Origin: Neorhodopirellula lusitana
GTDB lineage: Bacteria; Planctomycetota; Planctomycetia; Pirellulales; Pirellulaceae
NCBI RefSeq assembly: GCF_900182915.1
Contig: NZ_FXUG01000014.1
Coordinates: 1 to 64,000 of the forward strand
Direction: 5' to 3'
Length of the DNA: 64,000 nt
A program made the translations under genes and the position numbers. Each line of letters starts with the position of its first letter. Position 1 is the stretch's first letter. Below are positions 49,220 to 56,690 of the stretch, piece by piece. The notes beneath the pieces are model-generated. The model had not been told where the DNA came from. It ran no database searches and saw nothing but the letters and a program-made list of their open reading frames with translations.

Positions 49220-52030
49220 CTACCTCTCTCGGCGACCGCGACCGTTCATTGGGTCGACTTCTCCGAAATAGCCACCGATGATGTGGGGGAACTTGCCTGG
49301 CGTGACGTGGTAGTGTGGGCCGCGTTCTTTGTCAGTGTGCAAGTTGAAATCGTTGAGCGGATTCGACTTGTCATCCTTTGCCAACAAGCCGTCGGCCTCG
49401 TAGGGACCGTAGACTGGCAAACCGTCGAACGCGAAGCCGATGACTGACGAATGCATCTTGCCTTCGTCACTCCAGGGCGTCTTCACGCACACCGGATACT
49501 TGTGATAGTGATACGCACTTTGTGGACTTGGGTGACCGCAACAGCGATCGAGTCGCCACACGGCATCGGTTTCAAAGATGTGATCGAACGGGTTGAAGAA
49601 GATCACACCGTTGGTCGCGACACCGATCGGCCCCATCGGAAGTGCGCCGTTGGCGTTCTTGGCGTCCATCGCGATGGGATCCTTCGCCAGTTTGGGATAC
49701 TTGGGCAAATACCACGTGTTCGCTTTTTCTTGAATGTAAGAGGGATTGCCATCCAGCATTCTCCACTTATCCGGGAACGTTGCCGTTGGGTGATTCGGTA
49801 GGTTGCGGCTTCGCATCACGATGTGATCCTTTTCAACCATAATCACGACCGCGTACGGTTTGTATTGATCTTTGTCGACGAGCTCGCCGTCAAAGTCTTT
49901 GTAGCCAGCTCGCAGCCACGACGACATATTCCCTGCGAAAGGTGCCTCAAAGCGTCCGGACTTGTAAAGCAGTTGATCGGAGTTCGTGTAATCAAATTGC
50001 TTCGGCACCTGTTTGCTGCCGCCTTGTGGGTCGTAGTACCAACGGCCACCGAGTGCAACAAGCGTCTTGGCGTCCGGTTGCGGGAAGTTGCGGATGTTTG
50101 GTTTGGTAGCGAGATACTTCTTTGGGGTATCAATCGACTCCAGGTCCATTGAATTCACCCAAAACTCGCTACGTTTCAGCTCGCCCTTGCCACCGGCGAA
50201 ACCAACACTCAGCTTCACCGTATCGACTTCCGGAAACGGGGTGCGGAAGTCCATCGCGTAGGTTCGCCACATCCCGTGGCCAAGGCTTTCGTTGGTGTCC
50301 TTGTCGAAGAAGTCTTTGCGTTCCTGCATGACCTGCGGGTAGATTCGTTCTTTGATTAGGTCCAGTGAATCGGAGCCGTTCTTTTGGAAAAACTCGACTT
50401 TCAAATACAGCTCGTCCTGTTCGACGGCAAAGTTATCCTGTGCGAGACCGGAGACGTAGAAGCGATACCAACGCTGGTCGGGGGAAACTTCGGTGCTAGT
50501 CAGCGAAGCCTCGCCAGCGAAAGTACCGTTGCCATCGGAATCTTCACCGGAAAGCAGACGCACACCGCGTCCGTTGGATTCAGTACGCGGATCGCCCAGC
50601 ACACCGTACTTCACGTCGCCTCTGAGAGTGGCCCTTGCGAGCGACTCGCCCTCTTGCAAATTTCCAGTCGGAGAAGCCGTCAAGACTTTTGTCGTGTCGC
50701 GATCGGCAACGAAAGTCTCGAAGACATCCGTTGCGGGTCCATCGGTTTTGACGACGACCTTGTACTGAGCCAGTTTGGACAGCAACTGCGAGGCGGTCTT
50801 GGCCTCGGTTTGTGCCAGATTCTTTGCCTCCGAGCGATCCGACTGCAGGTTGTAGAGTTCAGTGTTGCCCTCGTCCAACTGGATCAATTTCCAATCGTCA
50901 CGAATGATTGCATGATCGTTTTCGGCGATGACGATCGTTCTTGATGCAGGCTTGCCACTGACCAATCGAGACCAAAGGCTTGTCCCATCAAGCGGCTTTG
51001 ATGGAGTGATCGCGACTCCGGCGGCTTCGGCGAGCGTTGGGAATAGATCGTGAATGGCGCTAAGCTGTTCATTTTCGGTTCCGGCTTTCAACAAGCCAGG
51101 TGCACGGATGACGCAAGGAACGTGAATCCCGCCGTCGTAGACGTCTCGCTTGAGTCCACGAAACGGAGCGTTGTTTCCGATTCGCACGGCACCGTTGTCG
51201 GACGTGAACACGATGATGGTGTCGTTTCGCAAATTCTGTTGATCGATCTCACCAAGAATGCGACCGATTCCCTGGTCCAACGAGTCAATCATCGCCGCAT
51301 ATGTCGCTGCACGCTCATTCAATCGACCGCGGTACTTGGCGATCAAAGCTTCGGGTGCCTGAAACGGCGAGTGAGGCGCGTTGAATGACACGACCATGCA
51401 AAACGGCTTGCGTTTGTCACGAGCGTTAATCTGACGCACCGCTTCGTTTGCCAGTAAGTCGGTGGAATACCCTTCCTCGTTGATCGTTTTGCCGTTGCGT
51501 TGCCAATCGAGTTGGCCGCGAAGTCCGGTGTGCTTGTAATAGTCCACCGACGCATCCATGAACCCATAAAACTGGTCGAAGCCGCGTTGGCTGGGGTTCG
51601 CATTGTCACCGGCGACGCCGAGATGCCACTTGCCAATCAGACTGGTTTCATAGCCAGCTTTCCCGAAAGCTGACGGAAGCAACACCTCGCTGGCTGGCAA
51701 GCCTTCATCGCGTGGTCGCACTGGATCAACAATTCCATAGCGATGCGGAAACCTGCCGGTCAGCAATGCCGCCCGCGCTGGGCTGCAGGAGGGGTAGGCA
51801 TAAAAGCGATTTAACTGGACGCCTTCGGCTGCCAAGCCATCGATGTTTGGCGTTTGAGCACTTCCACCGTGAAAGCCGACGTCGCCCCACCCGAGATCAT
51901 CAGCGAGCAAGATGACAACGTTCTTTTGAGCTTCCGCATACGCAGGCGAAGCAACCGCCAGAACGGAGGCAGTCAACAGCACCAGCGAGTAGCAGGCGAG
52001 TCGGATAGGTTGATAATTCGATCGGGCCAT
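49220..52030 (-). CDS. Sulfatase fused to a YHYH domain
   Basis: A 936-residue exported protein. The first 500 residues are a complete FGly sulfatase: signal peptide (LACYSLVLLTASVLAVASPAYA), NVVILLADDLGWGDVGFHGG, formylglycine motif C82-S-P-A-R86 in YPSCSPARAALLTGRFPHRYG fragments, ETSLIGKWHLG, VFTSDNGA, and a C-terminal ELYNLQSD. The middle (about 480-720) is all-beta with no clear family. The C-terminal 150 residues carry a YHYH domain: QSAYHYHKYPVC, FAFDGLPVYGPYE, and GPHYHVTPGKFPHIIGGYFG. YHYH domains are of unknown function, rich in His/Tyr and possibly metal-binding. The fusion is unusual. It lies 108 bases upstream of the DUF1566 gene's end in a tail-to-head sense on the minus strand, and may act on sulfated polysaccharide outside the cytoplasm. 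Confidence 0.9.
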   Translation of the reverse strand: MARSNYQPIRLACYSLVLLTASVLAVASPAYAEAQKNVVILLADDLGWGDVGFHGGSAQTPNIDGLAAEGVQLNRFYAYPSCSPARAALLTGRFPHRYGIVDPVRPRDEGLPASEVLLPSAFGKAGYETSLIGKWHLGVAGDNANPSQRGFDQFYGFMDASVDYYKHTGLRGQLDWQRNGKTINEEGYSTDLLANEAVRQINARDKRKPFCMVVSFNAPHSPFQAPEALIAKYRGRLNERAATYAAMIDSLDQGIGRILGEIDQQNLRNDTIIVFTSDNGAVRIGNNAPFRGLKRDVYDGGIHVPCVIRAPGLLKAGTENEQLSAIHDLFPTLAEAAGVAITPSKPLDGTSLWSRLVSGKPASRTIVIAENDHAIIRDDWKLIQLDEGNTELYNLQSDRSEAKNLAQTEAKTASQLLSKLAQYKVVVKTDGPATDVFETFVADRDTTKVLTASPTGNLQEGESLARATLRGDVKYGVLGDPRTESNGRGVRLLSGEDSDGNGTFAGEASLTSTEVSPDQRWYRFYVSGLAQDNFAVEQDELYLKVEFFQKNGSDSLDLIKERIYPQVMQERKDFFDKDTNESLGHGMWRTYAMDFRTPFPEVDTVKLSVGFAGGKGELKRSEFWVNSMDLESIDTPKKYLATKPNIRNFPQPDAKTLVALGGRWYYDPQGGSKQVPKQFDYTNSDQLLYKSGRFEAPFAGNMSSWLRAGYKDFDGELVDKDQYKPYAVVIMVEKDHIVMRSRNLPNHPTATFPDKWRMLDGNPSYIQEKANTWYLPKYPKLAKDPIAMDAKNANGALPMGPIGVATNGVIFFNPFDHIFETDAVWRLDRCCGHPSPQSAYHYHKYPVCVKTPWSDEGKMHSSVIGFAFDGLPVYGPYEADGLLAKDDKSNPLNDFNLHTDKERGPHYHVTPGKFPHIIGGYFGEVDPMNGRGRRER

Positions 52031-52138
52031 GACGTGATTTCTGATGCGAGTGTGGGAGACAACACGGGGTGTAGTTTAAGAAACCCTGCGCACTTGAGTG
52101 ATCTACAGGTGATTTCCAAAGAAGGTTGAAGAGTGTCG

Positions 52139-53494
52139 TTACTTAAAACGACCTGGGCGGCCTCTCGTGGGGCGTGTTTGTTGCTCGATCGGTGGTCCGT
52201 TCTTACGCACGGTCACTTCGCCTCCCCGCACTGGGCGGACCAGGTTGTAAATTCCGATCACATCGCCTTGCGGGCCACGGCCCTGCGGGAAGCGAGACGG
52301 ATCGCCAGCCTTCGGATCGCTACGTTGTGCACCGGCACCGTGAACGTCCAGAAGGCTCGTGCCGCCACGTGGATCCCGCATCCATCCTCCAGACCGGCCA
52401 AACGAGACGTAAGCCGCAGTATCGCCACGCCCCATGTGCTTATGGGTTGTGCCCGTCCAGTACGAACCGAAGTCAGGCTTTCCGGCAGGGTTTTGCTGAG
52501 GTGTGCAAGCGAAGATTTCCGAGATTGCGGCTGACTGAGTCGTGTCGGGCGATCGGGTGTAATCGACGATGCTTTGCAATTCCTTCGCGTTGGGAAGACG
52601 CCAGTCGCTACGTGCTGCAAATGTTAACTCCTCGGCCCAAGCAAGAGCCTGTTCCCAATTCAGTTTTCCGTCGCGTCGGTCGCCTGCCTTCATCGTTCCA
52701 CTGTCGCCCTGCATCCAAGTCAGCCCAGTGGCCTGATCGGTGACTGTGCCGTCGCCATTGTCATGAAAAGAGTTGGTTCCGTAGTCAGGATTTCCGCGAA
52801 CATAGAACACAACATAAGTCTTTTCGCCACGTCGTCGATTCGGGCCGATGGGATAGCCTTTGATGCGTCCATCGGCAAAGTTCACGCCGAACATGGTTTG
52901 GCTTCCGTGCATCGTCGTACTCACGTACTTGGTTGACGTTGCACACTGGGAATCAATGATCCGCTCACCTTTGGATGGATCGCCATAGGCAAAGTCAAAA
53001 TAGTCGGTGTCAATGAAGGGACGCAGGCCCTCGGCCGATCGTGCTTGCGGGTCGATGTCTTCGCCACTGAAATCGATCAGCGAATACAGTTCTTTAATGC
53101 TAGGTAACCGCCAATCGTCGAAGCCGCCAACACGGCAACCGGCAGCACTCGCGACGGCTTGGTTGAACGTGACTTTCGGGCCAGGTGTCTTCTGCCACAT
53201 TAGCCCCGAGACGAGATCAGAAATGGTGCCGTCCCCATTGTCTCGGTATGTCGGTTCATTGCTTTCGTAGTTCGCGTCCTGTCCGAAGAATGGCTGGCCT
53301 GTCTTAGGGAAAATGATTTCGCGAGAGTTGTCGTAGCATCGTTGCTGAGCGGTGTCGACGATCGAGTAAGCATGGGACGGCACGACCACGTGGTTTTTTT
53401 GACCCGGTGAATCTTCGGCCACCACGAACGTTTTCGGCGGGAGAAAGAGTGCGAAAAAGGCGGACACTGAACAGATTGCGAGAGTCGGTTTCAT
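52139..53494 (-). CDS. Exported DUF1566 protein with two Lcl-type repeats
   Basis: From ATG 53494 the product is 451 residues with a signal peptide (KPTLAICSVSAFFALFLPPKTFVVA); the frame opens at 53578 and ATG 53506 is also possible. Two DUF1566 (Lcl C-terminal-like) domains are present: one with RDNGDGTISDLVSGLMWQ, FDDWRLPSIKELYSLIDF and a second with HDNGDGTVTDQATGLTWMQ, ARSDWRLPNAKELQSIVDYTR (fragments). These are the typical D-N-G-D-G-T-V-T-D / W-R-L-P-x-x-x-E-L motifs. Members are often outer-membrane or surface-associated and of unknown function. It is transcribed divergently from the sigma-factor gene across about 100 bases, which makes it a candidate target. Confidence 0.88.
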   Translation of the reverse strand: MKPTLAICSVSAFFALFLPPKTFVVAEDSPGQKNHVVVPSHAYSIVDTAQQRCYDNSREIIFPKTGQPFFGQDANYESNEPTYRDNGDGTISDLVSGLMWQKTPGPKVTFNQAVASAAGCRVGGFDDWRLPSIKELYSLIDFSGEDIDPQARSAEGLRPFIDTDYFDFAYGDPSKGERIIDSQCATSTKYVSTTMHGSQTMFGVNFADGRIKGYPIGPNRRRGEKTYVVFYVRGNPDYGTNSFHDNGDGTVTDQATGLTWMQGDSGTMKAGDRRDGKLNWEQALAWAEELTFAARSDWRLPNAKELQSIVDYTRSPDTTQSAAISEIFACTPQQNPAGKPDFGSYWTGTTHKHMGRGDTAAYVSFGRSGGWMRDPRGGTSLLDVHGAGAQRSDPKAGDPSRFPQGRGPQGDVIGIYNLVRPVRGGEVTVRKNGPPIEQQTRPTRGRPGRFK

Positions 53495-53602
53495 CAAGAT
53501 GGGCATTGGATACAATGGGCTGTGATACAGTGGACGTGCAATTACCTCACTATCAGAAACCCCAGCGATTGCAGACATCTACAAGCACAACGAAACTTTT
53601 TT

Positions 53603-54214
53603 GTGAATATCAACGTCGACGCAATCGAGCAGCAACTCAAACTTGGTGATTTGACTCTTTTCGACGACGCGTTTTCGCGTCATCGCCCGCGATTGTGGCA
53701 GATCATCCATTTCCGGCTCAGCGATCAAGTCCGCGCCCGTGTTGATGCCGACGATGTGTTGCAGGATGTCTATTTAGATGCTGAAAAAAGGCTCAATCAC
53801 TTTGTCGAGGGCGATTTCCCGTCACTATTTCTTTGGCTGCGTCTGGTCACCGGGCAGACGCTGAGCCGAGTTCATCGCCGACATCTGGCCACCGAATCAC
53901 GTTCGACGTTGCGTGAATCCAGTCCGAACGACGGGAATCTTTTTGGCAACACGTCGCTTTGCCTTTCCCAGCGATTCATCGCTCACATGACATCGCCCAG
54001 CCAAGCGGCGGTGAAAGCCGAATTGATTGTCGAAGTCCGATCGGCGTTGGAAAGCATGAACGAGATCGACCGCGAGGTCTTGGCGTTACGACACTTTGAA
54101 GAGCTGACCAATCAGGAAGTGGCGATTGAATTGGACATCAAGCCGAAAGCGGCAAGCATCCGCTACATGCGAGCGTTGGAAAGACTTCGCGGCGTGTTGG
54201 AGGTGATTCGTTGA
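53603..54214 (+). CDS. ECF-like sigma-70 factor
   Basis: An open frame whose sigma-factor similarity begins at GTG 53603 (VNINVDAIEQQLKLGDLTLFDD, split), giving 203 residues; GTG 53522 would add 27 residues that look non-coding and would overlap the divergent gene. Region 2 is FDDAFSRHRPRLWQIIHFRL with VRARVDADDVLQDVYLDAEKR; region 4 is ALESMNEIDREVLALRHFEELTNQEVAIELD (split) with the helix-turn-helix KPKAASIRYMRALERLRGVL. This is the planctomycete ECF type linked to Ser/Thr kinases. It directs RNA polymerase to a special promoter set. The following gene, after a very stable hairpin, is the EF-hand/thioredoxin-fold protein, and then a membrane kinase. No anti-sigma factor is seen. Confidence 0.9.
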   Translation: MNINVDAIEQQLKLGDLTLFDDAFSRHRPRLWQIIHFRLSDQVRARVDADDVLQDVYLDAEKRLNHFVEGDFPSLFLWLRLVTGQTLSRVHRRHLATESRSTLRESSPNDGNLFGNTSLCLSQRFIAHMTSPSQAAVKAELIVEVRSALESMNEIDREVLALRHFEELTNQEVAIELDIKPKAASIRYMRALERLRGVLEVIR

Positions 54215-54218
54215 GTCT

Positions 54219-54290
54219 GCCACGAATAGCACGAATCCTCACGAATACAGAGCCTGCATCGCATTCGTGAGGATTCGTGTTATTCGTGGC
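54219..54290. repeat. 28-bp-stem hairpin after the sigma-factor gene
   Basis: GCCACGAATAGCACGAATCC continuing to 54246, and its inverse at 54263-54290, pair at 27 of 28 positions around a 16-base loop. It starts 5 bases after the sigma-factor stop. The CACGAAT(A/C) unit repeats inside each arm. Known from many bacteria as a dispersed repeat of this general type. Could act as a transcript-processing or attenuation site. Confidence 0.85.
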
Positions 54291-54380
54291 GAGAAAATCC
54301 AAAATTGTCAGTAGAACCGGCGTGGGGGCGGGGTTTAGATCGGTAAGCCCTTTCGATAACCCACTCAGTGAGCCTTCTCA

Positions 54381-56549
54381 ATGCGACGTCTTGGATTCTT
54401 TATCCCGCTGTTCTGTTTCGCGTTTTTCCTTTGTGACTCGATGGCGAGTGCTCAGCCTCCTGGCAGGCAGGGCGGTGGACGGGGTGGCCCTGGACAACAG
54501 GGTGGCGGTGGTCCCAACGCATCCGGTGGCGGTCGGCCCGGTATGGGTGGCGGGCAAAGCGGCCAGCAGGCTCCTTGGGTTGCCATCTTTGATACCGACC
54601 AAGATGGCGAGCTTTCAGAAACAGAAATCAAGAATGCGACCGCTTCTTTACTGAAGCTGGATCGAAACAAGGATGGAAAACTAGGAGGCGACGAATTTCG
54701 ACCCGGTGCCGGTAGACCGACCGGAATGGGCGGGCAGCGAGGGGCCGCAGGCGGACGCGGTGGCGATACGGGCGGTGGACGTCAAGGAGCTGGCGGTCGA
54801 CAGGGGGCCAGCGGTCGACAGGGCGGCGGACCTTCGGGCGGCGGAGCTCCGGGAGGAGGACGCCCCGGTGGTGGTGGCGGTGGTGGGCGAGGTGGTGATC
54901 CTGCTCAGGCCGACGCAGCTTTTGCGAAAGACTTGATGTCGTTCGACGAAAACAATGACGGGTCGCTCAGTAAGTCCGAATTGCCCGAACACATGCACGA
55001 AGCCTTTGCAATCGCGGACGCCAACAAAGACGGCTCGCTTGACCAAGCCGAGCGACTTGTGCTGGCGTCGCAGTTTCGACGCAATCAATTGAACCCGACA
55101 GGCGATGATCCAGTGAACGCGCCGACACAAGGCGGACAGCGTGGTGCTGGGCAGGGGCGTCCGGGCCAAGGTCGTCCGGGGCAGGGGATTGGTCAGAATT
55201 CCGGAGCGGGCGGTGGCCAACGTGGCGATGGCGCCGGGATGAGATCTGGTCAGGGACGCGGCCAACAGGCGCGTGGTGGACAGGGACGTGGCGGTCAGCT
55301 TGCGGGTGGAGGAAACCAGCGTGGTGGACAAGCATCACAGGGCGGTCGGCCACGTGATCGCGAGCGTCCTCGTGACACCGCATTCAATGAGAAATTCCCA
55401 ATCGGTGCTGAGCTGCCCTCGAACCTGAAAGTCTACAACGTCGATCGGGAACTAGTGCCAGTCAACAGCATCTTCCAGTCGAAGTACACCGTGATCGTTG
55501 GTGGCTGTTTAACATGTCCCGAGTACAGAAATTCCTACCCCGAGATCGAAGCGGTCGCCCGCGACTTTAAGAATCGAGGCGTCAATTTCTACTTCCTGTA
55601 CCAATCCTTGACACACCCAGAGAACTGGGGATTCGTGCAACCGTCTTCGATCGAGGACCGCTTTGCTCAGGTCGAACATGCCAAGGAACTCTTGCAAACT
55701 CAAATCCCGTGGCTGACGGATCCAATCGACAACCAGCTAAAAACCCATTTCGTCCTGGCTCCGAATTCACAATTCGTGTTCGACCAATCAGGCAAAATCG
55801 TGCATCGTGATTCTTGGGGACGCGGGTCAAGTCTTCGCGAGTCACTCGAGACCTTGGTCGGCAAACCGGAAACTCTGACGACCGTGGAAGACTTGAACCT
55901 TCCTCGTTTCGATCGTCGCCTTAAATCCAGTAGTGAAAATCTGGTCGAGCGAGTTAGCGTGGAAGGAAAAGCGGTTCCGTTGCGTGTCGAGTCGGCTGGG
56001 GAAAATGGTTCCGTCGCCGCACTACGTTCCATCGACTTCAACCAGTCCAATCGTTACGCGAAACTTCGGCCCGAGGCGGACCAGCAATTGATCGAGACCG
56101 GATCCGGCAAGCTGTATCTTGGTTTTCGCCAAGACCCAGTACTGGGTGCGAGTTGGAACAATTTGGCCAGTCCACCGGAGTACAAGATCGTTGCCGAAGG
56201 TGCGACAGTCTCACCCGCCACGGGGCAATCGAAGAAATTGGATGTTGAATCAGACAATGAACCACGCGAGTTCTTGATCGATGTGAAGGACTGGGACGCG
56301 AACAAACCGATCACGGTGAAGCTTCAGTACTTTGCGTGTAACAAAGAAAAAGGTTGGTGCAAATCGGTACAACAGGAATTCACTGTCTGGCTGGACGAAG
56401 ATGAGTCGGCTGGCATGGTCAATGGACGCAGCCATTTCCCGGGTGGTCGCAGTGGCGCAGGGCAGGGCGGCACCAGCCAGCGAGGTCAAGGTCGGTCCGG
56501 CGGTGGACAACGACCGTCTGGGCAAGGAAGATCTAGGTCGGGCAACTGA
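54381..56549 (+). CDS. Secreted EF-hand protein with Gly/Gln-rich linkers and a deiodinase-like thioredoxin fold
   Basis: A 722-residue exported protein. A signal peptide (LGFFIPLFCFAFFLCDSMASA) is followed by Gly/Gln/Arg-rich linker sequence with four EF-hand loops: DTDQDGELSETE, DRNKDGKLGGDE, DENNDGSLSKSE and DANKDGSLDQAE. About residue 335-480 is a thioredoxin-like domain: IGAELPSNLKVYNVDRELV, VIVGGCLTCPEYRNSYPEIE with a C-x-x-C, and NFYFLYQSLTHPENWGFVQP, which resembles the iodothyronine-deiodinase family in pattern (Cys where vertebrate enzymes have Sec). The end is a beta domain plus another Gly-rich tail. It lies between the sigma-factor and kinase genes on the same strand, so it may be the surface component of that regulatory cluster. 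Activity (redox or dehalogenation) is unknown. Confidence 0.8.
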   Translation: MRRLGFFIPLFCFAFFLCDSMASAQPPGRQGGGRGGPGQQGGGGPNASGGGRPGMGGGQSGQQAPWVAIFDTDQDGELSETEIKNATASLLKLDRNKDGKLGGDEFRPGAGRPTGMGGQRGAAGGRGGDTGGGRQGAGGRQGASGRQGGGPSGGGAPGGGRPGGGGGGGRGGDPAQADAAFAKDLMSFDENNDGSLSKSELPEHMHEAFAIADANKDGSLDQAERLVLASQFRRNQLNPTGDDPVNAPTQGGQRGAGQGRPGQGRPGQGIGQNSGAGGGQRGDGAGMRSGQGRGQQARGGQGRGGQLAGGGNQRGGQASQGGRPRDRERPRDTAFNEKFPIGAELPSNLKVYNVDRELVPVNSIFQSKYTVIVGGCLTCPEYRNSYPEIEAVARDFKNRGVNFYFLYQSLTHPENWGFVQPSSIEDRFAQVEHAKELLQTQIPWLTDPIDNQLKTHFVLAPNSQFVFDQSGKIVHRDSWGRGSSLRESLETLVGKPETLTTVEDLNLPRFDRRLKSSSENLVERVSVEGKAVPLRVESAGENGSVAALRSIDFNQSNRYAKLRPEADQQLIETGSGKLYLGFRQDPVLGASWNNLASPPEYKIVAEGATVSPATGQSKKLDVESDNEPREFLIDVKDWDANKPITVKLQYFACNKEKGWCKSVQQEFTVWLDEDESAGMVNGRSHFPGGRSGAGQGGTSQRGQGRSGGGQRPSGQGRSRSGN

Positions 56550-56690
56550 GCGAACTCACCGTCAATGAATGCGACTGTTTCGGTCGCAGCAGAAGTCGTT
56601 AAGAGTGTTGCAATTTGCAGATGCTAGAAGAACGTCACGACGACCGCCGCTGCATCGAAACACGTCATTTTTTCTTGGCTAGAACACGTC

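Noticed and set aside
53522-53602. N-terminal extension of the sigma factor from GTG 53522
   Set aside because: The 27 extra residues have no sigma-factor similarity and would overlap the divergent DUF1566 reading; GTG 53603 fits better.
54681-55331. A 216-codon minus-strand frame opposite the EF-hand/Gly-rich gene
   Set aside because: It is the complement of GC-rich repetitive glycine codons; the plus strand has a signal peptide and EF-hand loops, so the minus frame is a shadow.
54470-55340. Regularly spaced short repeats in the EF-hand/Gly-rich gene, considered as a CRISPR or tandem array
   Set aside because: The repeats are GGC/GGT/CAG codons for Gly/Gln/Arg linkers, irregular in spacing and in frame; no CRISPR repeat-spacer structure is present anywhere in the window.
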